Assembly: GCA_947495125.1 (NCBI GenBank) | Contig: CANLXL010000009.1 | Coordinates: forward strand, 124,001 to 188,000 | Origin: an uncultured Flaviramulus sp. | GTDB lineage: Bacteria; Bacteroidota; Bacteroidia; Flavobacteriales; Flavobacteriaceae | DNA length: 64,000 nucleotides | Reading direction: 5' to 3' | Shown: piece by piece, positions 26,018 through 33,700 of the stretch | Layout: each line of letters opens with the position of its first letter | Position numbering within the stretch: position 1 is the stretch's first letter | Position numbers and translations under genes: made by a program | The notes under the pieces: model-generated | Told to the model about the DNA's origin: nothing | What the model saw: only the letters and a program-made list of their open reading frames with translations | Databases searched by the model: none

Positions 26018-26332
26018 ATGAAAACAAATTATTACATATTATTTATTTTACTTCTTTCTTTTTCTTTTGCAAATGCACAAAGTACTGAAACTGTAAGTAA
26101 CGAAGAAACTACAACTAGCGTTTCTGTTTCTGAAAATAATGATACTGTTGTTTTAGATAGTGTATCTAATGTTGAGCTGATTAAAAAGGATGTTTTAATT
26201 CTTGATGCTGATAAGTTAAAAGAAAACATTGCAAAAAGTAGTAGTGATATTAGAATTTATTTAAACCGTTTAAGAAATGTTGATAATATTAAGTTAGTAT
26301 TTCCTAAAATGAATAAAGATAAAAGAGCATAA
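26018..26332 (+). CDS. Small secreted protein of unknown function
   Basis: I do not recognise this 104-residue protein. It has a clear signal peptide (a hydrophobic core of YYILFILLLSFSF, then a cleavage-type ANAQ). A Ser/Thr/Glu-rich stretch follows, and then a short Lys-rich region with ADKLKENIAKSSSDIRIYLNRL that looks helical. It has no lipobox, no Cys and no T9SS domain, so it is probably periplasmic. It has a good upstream promoter and a strong terminator downstream, so it is a single-gene transcript. Confidence 0.75.
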   Translation: MKTNYYILFILLLSFSFANAQSTETVSNEETTTSVSVSENNDTVVLDSVSNVELIKKDVLILDADKLKENIAKSSSDIRIYLNRLRNVDNIKLVFPKMNKDKRA

Positions 26333-26361
26333 GCTAAATATTAATATTAAGGTTAAACTAT

Positions 26362-26393
26362 AAAAAAGGTTGTCTTTCGAGACAACCTTTTTT
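26362..26393 (+). terminator. Rho-independent terminator after the small secreted protein gene
   Basis: AAAAAAGGTTGTC and GACAACCTTTTTT form a perfect stem with a short TTTCGA loop and flanking A- and T-tracts. It lies 29 bp after the stop codon. Confidence 0.85.
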
Positions 26394-26405
26394 GCTTTAT
26401 TACAT

Positions 26406-26413
26406 TACTTTTG
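26406..26413 (+). promoter_or_regulatory. Candidate -7 element of ruvX
   Basis: TACTTTTG matches TAnnTTTG and lies 14 bp before the ATG. It overlaps the TTG that would begin a longer frame, which supports the internal ATG as the start. The -33 region is taken up by the terminator. Confidence 0.45.
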
Positions 26414-26427
26414 TACAAATTACAGAT

Positions 26428-26838
26428 ATGGCGCGCATCTTAGCAATAGATTATGGAATGAAAAGAACTGGCATTGCTGTAACGGATGAGTTTCAAATTA
26501 TTGCATCTGGCCTGACGACGGTGAGCACAAGTACTTTGATACCGTTTTTGAAGGATTATATTGCTAACGAAGAGGTGGAATTGTTTTTGGTGGGAGAACC
26601 TAAACAAATGGATAATACGGCTTCAGAAAGTGAGGCGTTAATTAAACCTTTTTTATCGAAGCTTCAAAATCAATTTCCTGATATCCCGGTGCAACGCGTA
26701 GACGAGCGATTTACATCTAAAATGGCTTTTCAAACCATGATTGATAGCGGACTTAAAAAAAAGCAACGTAAAAATAAGGCCTTAGTAGATGAAATTAGTG
26801 CGACGCTTATTTTGCAAAGCTATTTGTACTCGAAATAA
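26428..26838 (+). CDS. ruvX: Holliday junction resolvase-like RuvX (YqgF)
   Basis: The 136-residue protein begins MARILAIDYGMKRTGIAVTD, the RNase H-like YqgF signature with the first catalytic Asp. It contains LFLVGEPKQMDNTASE and ERFTSKMA near the second acidic site, and VDEISATLILQSYL at the C-terminus. YqgF proteins act in 16S rRNA 5' maturation and have been proposed as Holliday junction resolvases. The ATG was chosen because the -7 promoter motif covers the upstream alternative. It precedes def, which has its own -7 motif. Confidence 0.94.
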   Translation: MARILAIDYGMKRTGIAVTDEFQIIASGLTTVSTSTLIPFLKDYIANEEVELFLVGEPKQMDNTASESEALIKPFLSKLQNQFPDIPVQRVDERFTSKMAFQTMIDSGLKKKQRKNKALVDEISATLILQSYLYSK

Positions 26839-26896
26839 ACGATATCGATGTGTCATTTTTTAGCTTAAATACAAACAATTTCATGGATAAGAATTG

Positions 26897-26904
26897 TATT
26901 TTTG
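26897..26904 (+). promoter_or_regulatory. Candidate -7 element of def
   Basis: TATTTTTG matches TAnnTTTG and lies 25 bp before the start codon. A purine-rich AAGGAAAAC precedes the ATG. No -33 TTG is visible at the right spacing. Confidence 0.4.
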
Positions 26905-26929
26905 CATACTATAATACATAAGGAAAACA

Positions 26930-27520
26930 ATGATATTACCAATAGTAGCCTATGGCGATCCCGTTTTAAAAAAGAAAGGTGTCGAGATTACTAAAGATTA
27001 TCCTAATCTTGATACGCTTTTAGAAAACATGTATGAAACCATGTATAATGCATTCGGCGTAGGTTTAGCGGCTCCGCAGATAGGACTGCCAATACGATTA
27101 TTTTTAGTAGATACTACACCCTTTTCGGAAGACGAAGAGCTTACAGAAGCTGAGCGTAAAGAATTGAAAGACTTTAAACGTACCTTTATTAATGCGAGAA
27201 TAATTAAAGAGGAAGGTGACGAATGGGCTTTCAATGAAGGATGTTTGAGTATCCCGGATGTTAGAGAAGATGTTTTTAGACAGCCAAAAATCACTGTTGT
27301 GTATGTCGATGAAAACTTCAATAAGCATACCGAGGTTTTTGAGGGGTTAATCGCTAGAGTTATACAGCACGAATACGATCATATTGAAGGTGTATTATTC
27401 ACCGATAAGCTTTCAAGTTTAAAGAAACGTTTAATTAAAAGCCGTTTGGCCAACATATCTAAAGGAAAGATTAACGTAGATTATAGAATGCGTTTTCCTA
27501 ATGTAAAAAAGAGACGATAA
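26930..27520 (+). CDS. def: Peptide deformylase
   Basis: All three motifs are present: GVGLAAPQIG (residues 43-52), EGCLSIP with metal ligand Cys105, and QHEYDHIEG with His147, catalytic Glu148 and His151. It removes the formyl group from the initiator Met of nascent proteins at the ribosome. The 196-residue length is normal. A charged insertion (DEELTEAERKELKDFK, about residues 67-82) lies between motifs 1 and 2, as in many Bacteroidota enzymes. Confidence 0.97.
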   Translation: MILPIVAYGDPVLKKKGVEITKDYPNLDTLLENMYETMYNAFGVGLAAPQIGLPIRLFLVDTTPFSEDEELTEAERKELKDFKRTFINARIIKEEGDEWAFNEGCLSIPDVREDVFRQPKITVVYVDENFNKHTEVFEGLIARVIQHEYDHIEGVLFTDKLSSLKKRLIKSRLANISKGKINVDYRMRFPNVKKRR

Positions 27521-27522
27521 TA

Positions 27523-27554
27523 TTTGCAATACATCAATAAACAGATGATATTTG
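27523..27554 (+). promoter_or_regulatory. Candidate promoter of the DUF5606 gene
   Basis: TTTG at 27523-27526 and GATATTTG (one mismatch to TAnnTTTG) at 27547-27554 are 20 bp apart. The TTG that could start a longer frame falls inside this -7 element, which favours the ATG at 27576. Confidence 0.4.
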
Positions 27555-27575
27555 CCCCTTTCTAAAAAAAAGTAT

Positions 27576-28004
27576 ATGAGTTTAGATAAAGTATTAGCCA
27601 TAGGAGGAAAGCCGGGGTTATATAAGTTAATTGCCCAGACTAGAGGTGGTTTTGTTGCAGAGTCCTTAATAGATAATAAGCGATTATCGGTTGGGGTACA
27701 ACAAAATGTTAGCGTTTTAAGCGAAATTGCTATTTATACATTGACGGAAGAAATTCCTTTGAAACAGGTTTTTAATAATATCAAGGAAAAGGAAAATGGA
27801 GGGCAAACCAGCGTTGGTCCAAAAGAAGGTAAAGATAAGCTTGAAGAATATTTTTTTGATGTTTTGCCCGATTATGATGAAGATAGAGTATATGCCAGTG
27901 ATATTAAAAAGGTATTGCAATGGTACAATTTATTGCAGAAGCATGATATGCTGAATTTACTTGAAGAAGAGGCCAGTAAAGATACTTCTGATGAAGAAGA
28001 GTAG
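27576..28004 (+). CDS. DUF5606 family protein
   Basis: The protein (142 residues from this ATG) begins SLDKVLAIGGKPGLYKLIAQT and contains RLSVGVQQNVSVLSEIAIYT, both typical of DUF5606, a conserved Bacteroidota family usually found next to def. The C-terminal 70 residues are acidic, with a predicted helical part VYASDIKKVLQWYNLLQKH. It is cytoplasmic and its function is unknown. Its position right after def fits the conserved ruvX-def-DUF5606 order. A strong terminator ends the unit. Confidence 0.88.
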   Translation: MSLDKVLAIGGKPGLYKLIAQTRGGFVAESLIDNKRLSVGVQQNVSVLSEIAIYTLTEEIPLKQVFNNIKEKENGGQTSVGPKEGKDKLEEYFFDVLPDYDEDRVYASDIKKVLQWYNLLQKHDMLNLLEEEASKDTSDEEE

Positions 28005-28021
28005 CTAGAACAGATCGAATT

Positions 28022-28053
28022 AAAAAGCCTTCATTTTATGAAGGCTTTTTTTG
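28022..28053 (+). terminator. Terminator after the DUF5606 gene
   Basis: AAAAAGCCTTCAT and ATGAAGGCTTTTT make a perfect 13-bp stem with a 3-base loop, followed by more T residues. Confidence 0.88.
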
Positions 28054-28208
28054 TGGATTCTTGTAAGGTTCGACCATAAATAACGACATTTTTAAAGTGT
28101 TAAATTACAATGACATTTGAAACATTTATAACCTAATAATAGTACGAATGTTATGTGTCATTACTCAACTTGTCGAGGTGCGACTATATAAACAATAAAT
28201 GTAAACAG

Positions 28209-28880
28209 ATGAAATCACTTTGGTTTTTTGATGATGTTAATCTTTTTAAAATTCTATGCCCACATAAGTTTAAAGCTTATAAAGCAGATCATGATTTTGA
28301 TGCCTATAAAAAGAAGGACTATATTTACTTTGAAGCAGACTCTGCAAATAAAGTATATTTAATAGAAAAAGGTAAGGTTAAAATTGGCTATTATAGTGAA
28401 GAAGGAGATGAAGTTGTTAAAGCTATTTTAACCAGAGGTGAGCTTTTTGGAGAAACGGCCATATTAGGAGAGTCTAAACGAGAAGAATTCGCGCAGTCTA
28501 TTGATAATACTACGAGTATTTGTCCAATAGGAGTAGATACCATGCACGATTTAATGCGTAATAACCAAACATTCAGTTTTAAAATTTATAAGGTTATTGG
28601 CTTTAAACTAAAAAAATTAGAACGACGTCTTCAATTATTATTATTTAAAGATGCCAAAACACGACTTTTAGAATTTCTGGATGAATTGTGCTCCGATTAT
28701 GGGTATGACTGTGAAAAAACAGGTGATAAAGTAATACACCATCCATATACTCAAAAAGACATTGCTAGCTTAATAGGGACTTCCAGACCAACTTTAAACA
28801 TTCTTCTAAATGAATTAAAGGAAGAAAAAGTTATTCAATTTACCAGAAAAGAAATAAGAATTCACAAAAAAACGGCTTAG
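28209..28880 (+). CDS. Crp/Fnr family transcriptional regulator
   Basis: The 223-residue protein has a cyclic-nucleotide-binding-like beta-roll (YIYFEADSANKVYLIEKGKVKIGYY is the start; RGELFGETAIL is the phosphate-binding-cassette region). A long helix follows, then a winged helix-turn-helix with YTQKDIASLIGTSRPTLNILLNEL. No Cys cluster for an FeS sensor is evident. The internal ATG (MKSLWFFDD) is preferred over an upstream GTG with an unrelated, Cys-containing lead. The gene ends exactly where a 16-bp palindrome begins in front of a lipoprotein gene, which may be its target. Ligand unknown. Confidence 0.9.
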   Translation: MKSLWFFDDVNLFKILCPHKFKAYKADHDFDAYKKKDYIYFEADSANKVYLIEKGKVKIGYYSEEGDEVVKAILTRGELFGETAILGESKREEFAQSIDNTTSICPIGVDTMHDLMRNNQTFSFKIYKVIGFKLKKLERRLQLLLFKDAKTRLLEFLDELCSDYGYDCEKTGDKVIHHPYTQKDIASLIGTSRPTLNILLNELKEEKVIQFTRKEIRIHKKTA

Positions 28881-28896
28881 TGTTAGATGGCTAACA
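28881..28896. promoter_or_regulatory. Perfect palindrome, candidate Crp/Fnr-type operator
   Basis: TGTTAG-ATGG-CTAACA is a perfect 6-N4-6 inverted repeat. Read as TGTTA-N6-TAACA it has the same architecture as the Crp site TGTGA-N6-TCACA. Its centre lies about 41-42 bp upstream of the start point expected from the downstream -7 motif, a class II activator position. It begins at the base after the stop codon of a Crp/Fnr gene. Confidence 0.6.
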
Positions 28897-28917
28897 TTTT
28901 ATAAAATTATCGCGCTT

Positions 28918-28925
28918 TACTTTTG
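28918..28925 (+). promoter_or_regulatory. Candidate -7 element of the lipoprotein gene
   Basis: TACTTTTG matches TAnnTTTG, 28 bp before the ATG. A -33 TTG is missing, which would fit a promoter that needs an activator at the upstream palindrome. Confidence 0.5.
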
Positions 28926-28953
28926 AAGTATTAAAAATTTAAAAAAAAAAGCA

Positions 28954-29835
28954 ATGATAAAAAAAATGTTTTTAGCAGTATTAGCAATAGGAATTTTTGC
29001 TAGTTCCTGCAGTAGTGATGACGATAATACCCCAACAACTTCCGGCTTAACCCTTAATTTAAATGGTTTAGAGGCTTTGGGTGACGATTATGTTTATGAA
29101 GGGTGGATTATTGTAGATGGAAACCCTCTATCAACAGGAACTTTTTCGAGTGTTACATTCCCACAAGTGTTTCAAGTAAATACAGAACAATTAAATAGTG
29201 CTACAAGGTTTGTACTTTCAATAGAACCAACTGTAGATCCAGATCCAGCTCCGGCGGCAACAAAACTATTGGTAGGAGACTTTACCGGAAATACCGCCGA
29301 TGTTTGGATTGGAACAGTCACCACGGATGCTAATGATTTTAGTGCCGCCTCAGGTAAATTCTTTTTAAGAACACCCACAGACGAGACCGGTACAAATAAT
29401 GGGAATGACGAAAACGGTATTTGGTTTGGAACTCCCGGAGCTCCTCCAACATCAGGATTAAATTTGCCAGCACTTTCTCCCGGATGGAAATATGAAGGCT
29501 GGGTGGTTGTAGAAGGCGTAGGCCCTATAACAACCGGGACATTTACAAGCTTCACTTCTGTAGATGACAGCAATCATTTTAGCGGCACCGAAAATAATGC
29601 CGGACCTCCGATTCCCGGAGAGGATTTTTTCAATAATGCACCGGCAGGATTTACCTTTCCTTTGGATGTAAGAGGACGTACGGCTGTCATTTCTATTGAA
29701 CCTGACCCAGATAATAGTCCGACACCATTTCTGTTAAAGCCTTTAGTAGGTACTGCTGGTCAGGAAACTGCGCCAACAACGCATGATCTTGCATTGAATG
29801 CTGCCTCATTTCCTGTTGGAACCGTAAGTAGATAA
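28954..29835 (+). CDS. Lipoprotein with two anti-sigma-K-like (RskA) domains
   Basis: A lipobox (FASSC, lipidated Cys19) followed by SSDDD predicts a surface or outer-membrane lipoprotein. The 293-residue protein contains two related halves, each with a YEGWxxVxG...TGTFxS core: YEGWIIVDGNPLSTGTFSS at about 49-67 and YEGWVVVEGVGPITTGTFTS at about 180-199. Both halves later carry a VLSIEP/VISIEPD strand. This matches the extracytoplasmic domain of RskA anti-sigma factors, although no transmembrane helix or sigma-binding domain is present. It is therefore probably a binding or structural domain and not an anti-sigma factor. It sits directly downstream of a Crp/Fnr gene and is probably its target. 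A terminator follows. Confidence 0.82.
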   Translation: MIKKMFLAVLAIGIFASSCSSDDDNTPTTSGLTLNLNGLEALGDDYVYEGWIIVDGNPLSTGTFSSVTFPQVFQVNTEQLNSATRFVLSIEPTVDPDPAPAATKLLVGDFTGNTADVWIGTVTTDANDFSAASGKFFLRTPTDETGTNNGNDENGIWFGTPGAPPTSGLNLPALSPGWKYEGWVVVEGVGPITTGTFTSFTSVDDSNHFSGTENNAGPPIPGEDFFNNAPAGFTFPLDVRGRTAVISIEPDPDNSPTPFLLKPLVGTAGQETAPTTHDLALNAASFPVGTVSR

Positions 29836-29890
29836 AAGTGTTAGGATTAATACAAACAATGGGATTAATTAATTTGGTTTGTTAATTTTA

Positions 29891-29924
29891 AGGCGTAGTT
29901 TCGACATAGAAACTATGCCTTTTT
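29891..29924 (+). terminator. Terminator after the lipoprotein gene
   Basis: AGGCGTAGTTTC pairs with GAAACTATGCCT (one G-U pair) around a GACATA loop and is followed by TTTT. Confidence 0.8.
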
Positions 29925-29936
29925 AATCTGTTTTCA

Positions 29937-30512
29937 ATGCATCTTACTAAATCTAGACGAAACAATATTATTTTTTTGATTGTAATTGTTTTATTAATAA
30001 TTCCTCAAACACGTAAACCTATTCAAGTTTTTGTGCATAAAGGATTGGCCTTAATTATTAGTCCTGCAGTAATGGAGAAGGATGAGCAATACAAATTAAA
30101 AAGTTATAACTGGAAACTGGAAGACCACGAGGCAGGAGTATTTCATTTTGAAGATACTCAGGGAAAAGTTGTACTCATTAATTTTTGGGCGACCTGGTGT
30201 CCACCATGTATCGCCGAAATGCCAAGTCTTCAGAAGCTATACGATGATTATGGCGATAAAATGGAGTTTGTTTTTGTGTCTAATGAAAGTCCGGAAGTTA
30301 TTAACGATTTTTTAAGCACCAATGCTTATACTTTTAAAGTTTACACCAGTTTGTCTGATTATTCAGGGATCTTTGATGTTACGAGTATTCCCAGAACCTT
30401 TCTCATAAATAAAGAGGGCTATATCATTGTTGATAAAACCGGTGCAGCAAATTGGAACAGCCCATTTATGCGTGATACTATCGATACATTGCTTCATTTA
30501 AAAAGCCCATAA
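29937..30512 (+). CDS. TlpA-like membrane-anchored thioredoxin
   Basis: The 191-residue protein has an N-terminal membrane anchor (about residues 10-24, IIFLIVIVLLIIP) and a thioredoxin-fold domain with the redox site FWATWCPPC (Cys88, Cys91). It also has SIPRTFLINKEG with the cis-Pro. It probably faces the periplasm and reduces disulfides, for example during cytochrome c maturation. A ResB-CcsA gene further along the window could need such an activity, though the two are not linked. The ATG lies only 12 bp after the upstream terminator T-tract, so its promoter must overlap that region. It converges on the DUF349 gene. Confidence 0.9.
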   Translation: MHLTKSRRNNIIFLIVIVLLIIPQTRKPIQVFVHKGLALIISPAVMEKDEQYKLKSYNWKLEDHEAGVFHFEDTQGKVVLINFWATWCPPCIAEMPSLQKLYDDYGDKMEFVFVSNESPEVINDFLSTNAYTFKVYTSLSDYSGIFDVTSIPRTFLINKEGYIIVDKTGAANWNSPFMRDTIDTLLHLKSP

Positions 30513-30574
30513 GAAGTCTTTAATAGGCCTTATGGACCTTTATTAATTGAATATATTTTATAGTGTCGTAATTC

Positions 30575-32728
30575 TTAATACAGTTCTTTAATTTTTTTAA
30601 GCTTGCTATTCCAAAGAACTAGAGCTTCTTTATGGGCTTTTATATTATTACGAACTTCTTTTACAAGAGGGTTATCGTCATTGGCATTCGTAAAAAATTG
30701 TAAATTATTTTCTAATTGATTAATCTGACCTTTTACTTCATCAATTTTTTTACGAATAAAGGAGTGTTCATTATCTATATTCCTGATATGGTCTGCCGTA
30801 TTACTTAAGCCATCAATCTTGTTTTCAAACTTTATCATTTCAACTTCATTCTTATCCATTTTCAAACTAGAAAACAGACCGTCCAGAGTTTTTTGAAATT
30901 TATTCTCAATATAGCGTTTGTCATTTGGAACCTTACCAATAGTCTTCCATAGGTTAATCTGCTCTTTTATCGTGGCAAGATCCTTGTCTTTATCATCCGT
31001 TAATGTCAAAGTTTTTAGGGTATCCAGGAGTTCATGCTTCTTATTAAATGCATCCAGACTCTCTTTGTTCTCTGCATTTCTATTGGCATGCAGTCGGTCA
31101 AAATAATAATTACAAGCGGTTTTGAATTGTTTCCAAATTTTGTCACTGTCCTTTCGTGGCACATGACCGATTTTTTTCCAATCACTTTGGATTTTTTTCA
31201 TTAAAGCGGTTGTAACCTGCAAATCTTCACTATCCTTATTGTCTTCAGCTATTTTAATAAGCTCAAGTTTTTTCTTAAGGTTTTCAAATTGTTCCTTTTT
31301 AAGTCCTTTGTAAAAAGCATTCTTTTGTTTATTGAAGGCTCTAACCGAATCCTTAAATTTAGCCCAGGTGGCTTCATTGACTTTAATAGGCACTTTGCCC
31401 GCACTAAAAAAGGCATTTCTTAGCATATCAATTTCCTTGATTTTCTTTTGCCAAGCACCATGGGTATTGCCTTCCTGAAGATTTATAGTGTCGATTTTTG
31501 CTATAATTTCCTGTTTAACCTCAAGGTTTTTTTCGTAAACCTTATCAATTTCTTTATAATATTCCTGTCGCTTATCATTAATTAATTTTGTCGCCGCTCG
31601 AAAGCGTTCCCATATGGCTTCTCGATGTTCTTTGCCAACAGGACCCAGTTCCTCCTTCCACATTTTATGGAGTTCCTGTAATTCCCTAAAAGCCCGCATG
31701 ACGTTGTCGTCTTGTGCCAATTCTTCAGCACGCTCAATAATTTTTAACTTTTTATCTAAATTATGCTTAAAGTCTAAATCTCGAAGGTCCCTGTTAAGAT
31801 GCAAAAAATCGTAAAAACGCTCAACGTGATGGTGGTAACTATTCCAGGCATTATTGTATTTATCTCTTGGGATAGGTCCGGTATTTCTCCAACGTTCCTG
31901 TAATTCTTTAAAATGCTTATATGTTGTATTGATATTCTCTTCAACATTAATCAGGCCTTTTAATTCTTCAATGATTTCAAGCTTATCGGCTAGGTTTTGT
32001 TTAAGGTTTTTTTCCAGGCTTTTATAGTGATCATTTAGCTTATTTCTATATTCGCGATAAGCTTCTTTGAACCTTTTTTGGATTGGAGATGAATAATAAA
32101 AATCAATTTCGTTACCCCCATCGTTCAAAAAATCGGTTTTTTTCTCGTCTAGTAAAGCTTGAAATTTAGTTTTGAATTCGTTATTTATATTATTTACATG
32201 AGATTTTATAGCTTGAACCTTTTCATTCTTGACCAGTTTTTCAAGTTCGATAGCCAAGCTTTCCAGAGACATTTTGTCATATTCTTTAAGCTCAATCTTA
32301 TGGCGTTCCTTACGACCCTCATCTTCTGAGTCTTTCGCATTGGATTCTTCAATCTCATTAATCACTTCGTCCTGATTTTCAGGTGCTTCTTCGGTATTGG
32401 TAGCAAGCTCTTCTATGGGCTCATCGTTAGGCTTAGCGGCGTCACTATTGCTCTCAACCGTTTCTACATGCTCATTATCGGATAGTGTTCCCGTATCCTG
32501 ATCATTATTAACCTTTTCTTCACCTTGATCAGTAGGTGTCTCAACGTCATTGGCAACATCAACCTTCTCTGCACTTTCCTCAGATGGTATTTCGGCTCCA
32601 GTATGCGTTTCAACGTTTAACAATTCAGTGCCATTCGTATCTTCCAACGACTCATTTGCTACGTTTTCATCTGTAAGGTTGGTTTTTGTTTCTTCTGCTT
32701 CTTGCAGGTTATTTTCTATCTCAGACAT
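30575..32728 (-). CDS. DUF349 domain protein
   Basis: The 717-residue protein has a long acidic, low-complexity N-terminus (about 1-140, rich in Glu, Asn and Thr). After it come repeated DUF349 units of about 70-75 residues, recognisable by the W-K-x-x-G-x-V/I-P core: RWRNTGPIPRDKYN, MWKEELGPVGKEHRE, AFFSAGKVPIKVNE, DWKKIGHVPRKDSD and LWKTIGKVPNDKRY. The protein is highly charged and largely alpha-helical. It is cytoplasmic, and its role in Bacteroidota is not established. A promoter with a 19-bp spacer lies upstream. Confidence 0.9.
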   Translation of the reverse strand: MSEIENNLQEAEETKTNLTDENVANESLEDTNGTELLNVETHTGAEIPSEESAEKVDVANDVETPTDQGEEKVNNDQDTGTLSDNEHVETVESNSDAAKPNDEPIEELATNTEEAPENQDEVINEIEESNAKDSEDEGRKERHKIELKEYDKMSLESLAIELEKLVKNEKVQAIKSHVNNINNEFKTKFQALLDEKKTDFLNDGGNEIDFYYSSPIQKRFKEAYREYRNKLNDHYKSLEKNLKQNLADKLEIIEELKGLINVEENINTTYKHFKELQERWRNTGPIPRDKYNNAWNSYHHHVERFYDFLHLNRDLRDLDFKHNLDKKLKIIERAEELAQDDNVMRAFRELQELHKMWKEELGPVGKEHREAIWERFRAATKLINDKRQEYYKEIDKVYEKNLEVKQEIIAKIDTINLQEGNTHGAWQKKIKEIDMLRNAFFSAGKVPIKVNEATWAKFKDSVRAFNKQKNAFYKGLKKEQFENLKKKLELIKIAEDNKDSEDLQVTTALMKKIQSDWKKIGHVPRKDSDKIWKQFKTACNYYFDRLHANRNAENKESLDAFNKKHELLDTLKTLTLTDDKDKDLATIKEQINLWKTIGKVPNDKRYIENKFQKTLDGLFSSLKMDKNEVEMIKFENKIDGLSNTADHIRNIDNEHSFIRKKIDEVKGQINQLENNLQFFTNANDDNPLVKEVRNNIKAHKEALVLWNSKLKKIKELY

Positions 32729-32765
32729 TTTAAAAAATGTTTAGGTTCATCAATACTTTAAACCT

Positions 32766-32796
32766 TAAAGATACTAACAACTCTAGTATTTACAAA
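32766..32796 (-). promoter_or_regulatory. Promoter of the DUF349 gene with inverted repeat in the spacer
   Basis: On the minus strand, TTTG (32793-32796) and TATCTTTA (32766-32773, one mismatch to TAnnTTTG) are exactly 19 bp apart. The inverted repeat ATACTA-N7-TAGTAT (32771-32789) fills the spacer and could be an operator. Confidence 0.5.
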
Positions 32797-32833
32797 AGAC
32801 TGAAGGGCTTTTAACTCATAAAGGAGATTTTTA

Positions 32834-33571
32834 TTACAAATTCCAAATGGACCAAGCTTTTTCGGCTTGTAGTTTTAACATCTTTAGACCATTAATTGTC
32901 ATGGCTTCATTTTCTTTGCCTTGCTTAAGAAATTTAGTTTCCTCAGGATTGTAGATTAAATCGAACAAAATATGTTGTTTTGTTATGGATTTATAAGGAA
33001 TATCAGGACTAACATTAACATTAGGAAACGTCCCTAAAGGTGTACAATTTATAATGATTTGGTGTTGGCCGATAATAAGATCTGTTAATGTGTTATAGGT
33101 AAACTCAATGTTTTCAGAGGCTGTTCTGGAAACATAGCTATAATCAATATTAAGTTGTCTTAAACTGTAAGCTATGGCCTTACTTGCTCCCCCCGTACCA
33201 AGAATTAAAGCTTTTTTATGATGAGGTCTTAAAAGAGGTTCAATCGATTTTTTAAAACCATAGTAGTCCGTATTGTATCCAACCAATTTGCCTTTTTTTG
33301 TAACTTTTATGGTATTTACTGCACCAATTTCTTTTGCTTTTTTGTTTATTTTGTCCAAATAGGGTATCACGGCTTCTTTGTAAGGAATGGTTACATTTAG
33401 TCCCTTTAAACCTTCAGTGTTTTTTAGTATTGAAGGAAATAAATCTATATGTTCGATATCAAAATTTTCGTAAGTCGTGTCATCGATGTTTTCATCTTCA
33501 AATTTCTTTTTAAAATAGGTTTTTGAAAATGAGTACGATATGTTTTTACCTAAAAGACCTAATCTATTCAT
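32834..33571 (-). CDS. aroE: Shikimate dehydrogenase
   Basis: The 245-residue enzyme shows the substrate site GLLGKNISYSFSKTYF (SxS motif) and LNVTIPYKE with the catalytic Lys. It also has GAVNTI, GYNTDYYGFK, the NADP-binding loop ILGTGGASKAIAYSL and NCTPLG. It reduces 3-dehydroshikimate to shikimate in aromatic amino acid synthesis. It is slightly shorter than the E. coli enzyme, as is common in Flavobacteriia. The DUF349 gene lies upstream on the same strand, but with its own promoter and a 105-bp gap. Confidence 0.94.
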   Translation of the reverse strand: MNRLGLLGKNISYSFSKTYFKKKFEDENIDDTTYENFDIEHIDLFPSILKNTEGLKGLNVTIPYKEAVIPYLDKINKKAKEIGAVNTIKVTKKGKLVGYNTDYYGFKKSIEPLLRPHHKKALILGTGGASKAIAYSLRQLNIDYSYVSRTASENIEFTYNTLTDLIIGQHQIIINCTPLGTFPNVNVSPDIPYKSITKQHILFDLIYNPEETKFLKQGKENEAMTINGLKMLKLQAEKAWSIWNL

Positions 33572-33700
33572 ACCTTAAATTTTTGTAATTCATTAAGCTA
33601 ACTAATAAAAGCAATAGCGAATGTAACCACTGTGTTCTCATATTAAAAGTTTTGAGCATTCTTTTTTGAACGTATTATTAAAATTTATAAATAGTTCTTT

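Noticed and set aside
29172-29573. A 133-codon frame antisense to the lipoprotein gene.
   Set aside because: It mirrors the codon pattern of a well-supported gene and shows no motif or promoter of its own.
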